Assembly: GCA_030671225.1 (NCBI GenBank)
Contig: DAOVAE010000036.1
Coordinates: 1-8,566 of the forward strand
Source of the DNA: Desulfobacteraceae bacterium
GTDB taxonomy: Bacteria > Desulfobacterota > Desulfobacteria > Desulfobacterales > UBA11574
Length of the DNA: 8,566 nt
Direction of reading: 5' to 3'
Shown here: piece by piece, positions 6,332 to 8,566 of the stretch
Layout: each line of letters begins with the position of its first letter
How positions within the stretch are numbered: position 1 is the first letter of the stretch
Program-made: the position numbers and the translations under genes
The notes under the pieces: model-generated
Databases searched by the model: none
Told to the model about the DNA's origin: nothing
The model's input: only the letters and a program-made list of their open reading frames with translations

Positions 6332-7317
6332 TTCAGTTTAGTCTTGTTAAATACGGACAAATTCTTTTTGAACCTTTCAATATCATAATCACCGTATATT
6401 ACCGATCGATGGATCCTGTATCTATCAACAAAACAAGGATTGCTTGCCCTCTTAACGGTGAATGCCGCCCGGTAACCCTGCTTTATTAAAATTGCAACAG
6501 CAAGATTGTTTGTTGCTCCATAAGGGTATGCAAAATAGCTACATTCCTTGTTCAGTTTCTGTTTGATCAGCGTTTTTGGATAACTTATCTCCTTTTCAAG
6601 GGATTCAAAATATTCTTTAAATGATTCCTTTTTTTTTCGTTTCGTCAAATTGCGGTGTGTTTTGGTTTTGCATTGTATGTCGAACCCTTTTTTTGAAAGA
6701 TTATTGATTTGTTTCCAGGACAAGGCTTTATCAGTATCGATAAAATCGGTGTAGACAAAAAGCGTTGCTGTTAAACCAAATTTTTTCAATATCGGAAAGG
6801 CGATGTCAGAAAAAGAGCTCAATCCATTATCAATGGTAATTACAACCGATTTTTCAGGTATCTGTTCCTTAAATTCGAGAAAATCCATCAATTGGTCAAG
6901 CGAGATAACATGATAGCCATTTTCCATAAGATATTTCATCTGTGCTTCAAAAGAAGCCTCGGTGACTGTCATCTTTCCTGGACTGTCTTTAGAAAAACCA
7001 TGATACGCCAACACCGGGACAGTTTGATAACCATTGACTTTTAAGCCGCCCTTATCAAAGGGGCGTAAAGGAATAATCAATTCCTGTCCGGCATCCACTG
7101 TTTTAATATCGTTAAATTCTGAGATCAGCCAGTCTTTGGTCGGGTCATTTAAGTATTTATGGGCAAGGGAAGATGGCGTGTCTACATCGGTTGCCTTGAC
7201 AATGATAAAATCGTCATAAATGCGAGCCTGAGAGGGGACACAGGCGGTTAATAAAAGAAGATATAATGGAAATAATCTTCCGAAAACTGTTTTTCTTCTA
7301 TTTGCTGGTTTTGGCAT
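6328..7317 (-). CDS. LysM plus NodB-fold lipoprotein, likely degenerate polysaccharide deacetylase
   Basis: The protein has 329 residues. The signal ends in the lipobox LTAC with Cys26. Residues about 37-84 form a divergent LysM module (IIVKATDVDTPSSLAHKYL, then VDAGQELIIPL). Residues about 98-310 follow the NodB polysaccharide deacetylase fold: VPVLAYHGF (100-108), motif 1 at TIDNG (161-165), motif 2 region at CKTKTHRNL (216-224), motif 3 at FAYPYGATNN (262-271) and RYRIHR (299-304). In active family members motif 1 is DD and motif 2 is HxxxHP. Here the second Asp is Asn164, the first His is Lys217, and Pro is Arg222. Only Asp163 and His221 remain, so two of three metal ligands are gone. It may be a glycan-binding pseudoenzyme in the periplasm. 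It overlaps the cyclase gene by 20 bases (AAGAAG stands 4 bases before its ATG) and the TPR gene by 4, so the three are surely co-transcribed. Confidence 0.85.
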   Translation of the reverse strand: MPKPANRRKTVFGRLFPLYLLLLTACVPSQARIYDDFIIVKATDVDTPSSLAHKYLNDPTKDWLISEFNDIKTVDAGQELIIPLRPFDKGGLKVNGYQTVPVLAYHGFSKDSPGKMTVTEASFEAQMKYLMENGYHVISLDQLMDFLEFKEQIPEKSVVITIDNGLSSFSDIAFPILKKFGLTATLFVYTDFIDTDKALSWKQINNLSKKGFDIQCKTKTHRNLTKRKKKESFKEYFESLEKEISYPKTLIKQKLNKECSYFAYPYGATNNLAVAILIKQGYRAAFTVKRASNPCFVDRYRIHRSVIYGDYDIERFKKNLSVFNKTKLK

Positions 7318-8566
7318 GAAGCTTCTTATTTATGCTTAGCAACTTAAACGTTTTTATCGGTTCTGTTTTGCCTTTGATATATTGCGGTGAAAGGGTCTCT
7401 ACGGAAATCATGTCACCAAGATTTTCATAAACACTTTTACTGATAATAATTTCACCGGGGCCGGCAAGACCGTTCAGGCGTGAAGCTACGTTTACACTGT
7501 CGCCAATGACGGTATATTCCATTTTAACCTGTGATCCGATATTCCCTGATACCACAACTCCGGAATCAATTGAGATCCCTACGGATTGAAGGAGATTATT
7601 TCCCTTTCCTCGTTCTTTCTTGAACTCCTTTTGCATATCTATTGAAGCCCTGACAGCCCTTTCCGTGTGTTCTTTATGATAAACCGGAACTCCGAAAACT
7701 CCTAATACCGCATCACCTATAAACTTGTCAACATACCCGCCGTGATCTAGTATTACCTGTGTGGCGATTTCAAAGTATTCATTCAGTGCTTCAACGATCT
7801 CTTCTGGTTTCTTGCCTTCAGAATATGACGTAAACCCTCTTATATCTGTAAATACTATTGTGGCTTCATTTTTATGGCCCTTAAGCCAGTCACTTTCAGG
7901 ATTGGCCATTATCATATCGAGCACTTCAGAACCTATATACTTGCCAAAGGATTGCTGCATGAGAGAGTTCTTCCAGAGTTCATCACCCATGCGATTAAAG
8001 GCCGTGGCAAGGTTCCCAAGTTCGTCATTTCTTGCCAGAATTATTTTATGCTGGTAATTCCCTGAACCGATTTCCTGGGTTGCCAGAACCAAATTTTGAA
8101 TAGGTCGTGAAAAACGCAATCCGAGCCATACTGCAATCCCAATCCCGAATAATATGATAAAGACGGTTATTACGATTATTGACAAGCGCTCCTTGTGAAT
8201 TAATTTCTCGATAAAATCAATCGACACCCCCACATGGACTTCACCCAATTCTTTGTTTTTAAATACTATGGGCTGGGATAAATTCAAAACATGCTCGCCG
8301 GATTCTAAGAAGTGATTAAAGTAAGTAACGTCATCTTCTTTTCTTATATCTTCTTCGTTGTCAAACTTCTCAAAAGCCATGTTAATTTTATCGATGTCCG
8401 TATGTGCCTTAATGATCTGATTATGACTTACAATAATCGCATACAGAAGCCCCTCAACAGCCGTTGCCTCCTTTATTAATGTGTTAAGCCTTAAAATATC
8501 GTCATCAAGGAGAGGAATAGAAGCGTTGCTGACAAAATAGTTCAGACTAACCTTGCCGATTTTGAC
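7298..8566 (-). CDS. Membrane class III adenylate cyclase with periplasmic sensor and HAMP (5' end outside window)
   Basis: The frame is open from the right edge through 422 visible residues, so the ATG at 8380 is internal and the true start is outside. Visible residues 1 to about 125 are an extracytoplasmic sensor region of Cache-like character (EGLLYAIIVSHNQIIKAH, then ELGEVHVGVSIDF). A transmembrane helix spans about 128-152 and a HAMP linker about 153-202 (SRPIQNLVLATQEIGSGNY). The cyclase domain runs from about 235 on. Both metal-binding Asp residues are present (FTDIRGFT, Asp241; FIGDAV, Asp285). The base-selecting pair is Lys281 and Thr352, the ATP-type pair of class IIIb enzymes, and the transition-state Asn359 and Arg363 are kept (SVNVASR). 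It should therefore be an active ATP-to-cAMP enzyme controlled by a periplasmic signal. It heads, or lies near the head of, the operon with the two LysM lipoproteins. Confidence 0.9.
   Translation of the reverse strand, partial: VKIGKVSLNYFVSNASIPLLDDDILRLNTLIKEATAVEGLLYAIIVSHNQIIKAHTDIDKINMAFEKFDNEEDIRKEDDVTYFNHFLESGEHVLNLSQPIVFKNKELGEVHVGVSIDFIEKLIHKERLSIIVITVFIILFGIGIAVWLGLRFSRPIQNLVLATQEIGSGNYQHKIILARNDELGNLATAFNRMGDELWKNSLMQQSFGKYIGSEVLDMIMANPESDWLKGHKNEATIVFTDIRGFTSYSEGKKPEEIVEALNEYFEIATQVILDHGGYVDKFIGDAVLGVFGVPVYHKEHTERAVRASIDMQKEFKKERGKGNNLLQSVGISIDSGVVVSGNIGSQVKMEYTVIGDSVNVASRLNGLAGPGEIIISKSVYENLGDMISVETLSPQYIKGKTEPIKTFKLLSINKKLHAKTSK

Noticed and set aside
8380..8566. ATG at 8380 as the start of the adenylate cyclase
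   Set aside because: The frame stays open for 62 more codons to the right edge with sensible sensor-domain sequence, so the gene is partial and begins outside.

Overview
This is an AT-rich stretch of bacterial chromosome, fully packed with genes for the cell envelope. The protein types suggest a Gram-negative bacterium of the Desulfobacterota (old Deltaproteobacteria) kind: a FlgT-N-like exported protein, CsgG and DUF799 lipoproteins, LysM/NodB and LysM/TPR lipoproteins, and a membrane adenylate cyclase with HAMP. That placement is inferred from family content, not proven. No mobile element, CRISPR array, tRNA or rRNA was seen.

Layout. (1) Positions 1-1122, minus strand: a secreted FecR-domain protein with a long helical, methionine-rich tail, cut by the left edge. 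(2) 1123-1334: a divergent control region of 212 bases. It has a near-consensus sigma-70 promoter for the FecR gene, a weaker extended -10 promoter for the rightward operon, and two inverted repeats over the latter. (3) 1335-4903, plus strand: a tight three-gene operon coding for a FlgT-N/CsgG-like periplasmic protein, a two-domain lipoprotein (DUF799-like plus DUF4412-like) and a CsgG-family lipoprotein with a FlgT-C-like tail. It ends at a strong intrinsic terminator (4945-4978). (4) 5015-8566, minus strand: a convergent operon read from the right edge. It codes for a class III adenylate cyclase (5' end outside the window), then a LysM plus NodB-fold lipoprotein overlapping it by 20 bases, then a TPR/LysM lipoprotein overlapping that by 4 bases.

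How they may work together. The rightward operon probably builds or controls an outer-membrane lipoprotein assembly. CsgG and DUF799 lipoproteins are known to travel together in other bacteria, and here they have a FlgT-like partner in place of the usual DUF4810 protein. The leftward operon joins an inner-membrane cAMP-producing sensor to two lipoproteins that both carry LysM peptidoglycan-binding modules. One of these has a NodB fold whose metal-binding residues are largely replaced, so it is probably not an ordinary deacetylase. Any functional link between the two operons, for example through a cAMP-responsive regulator, is conjecture resting on a CRP-like dyad at the rightward promoter.
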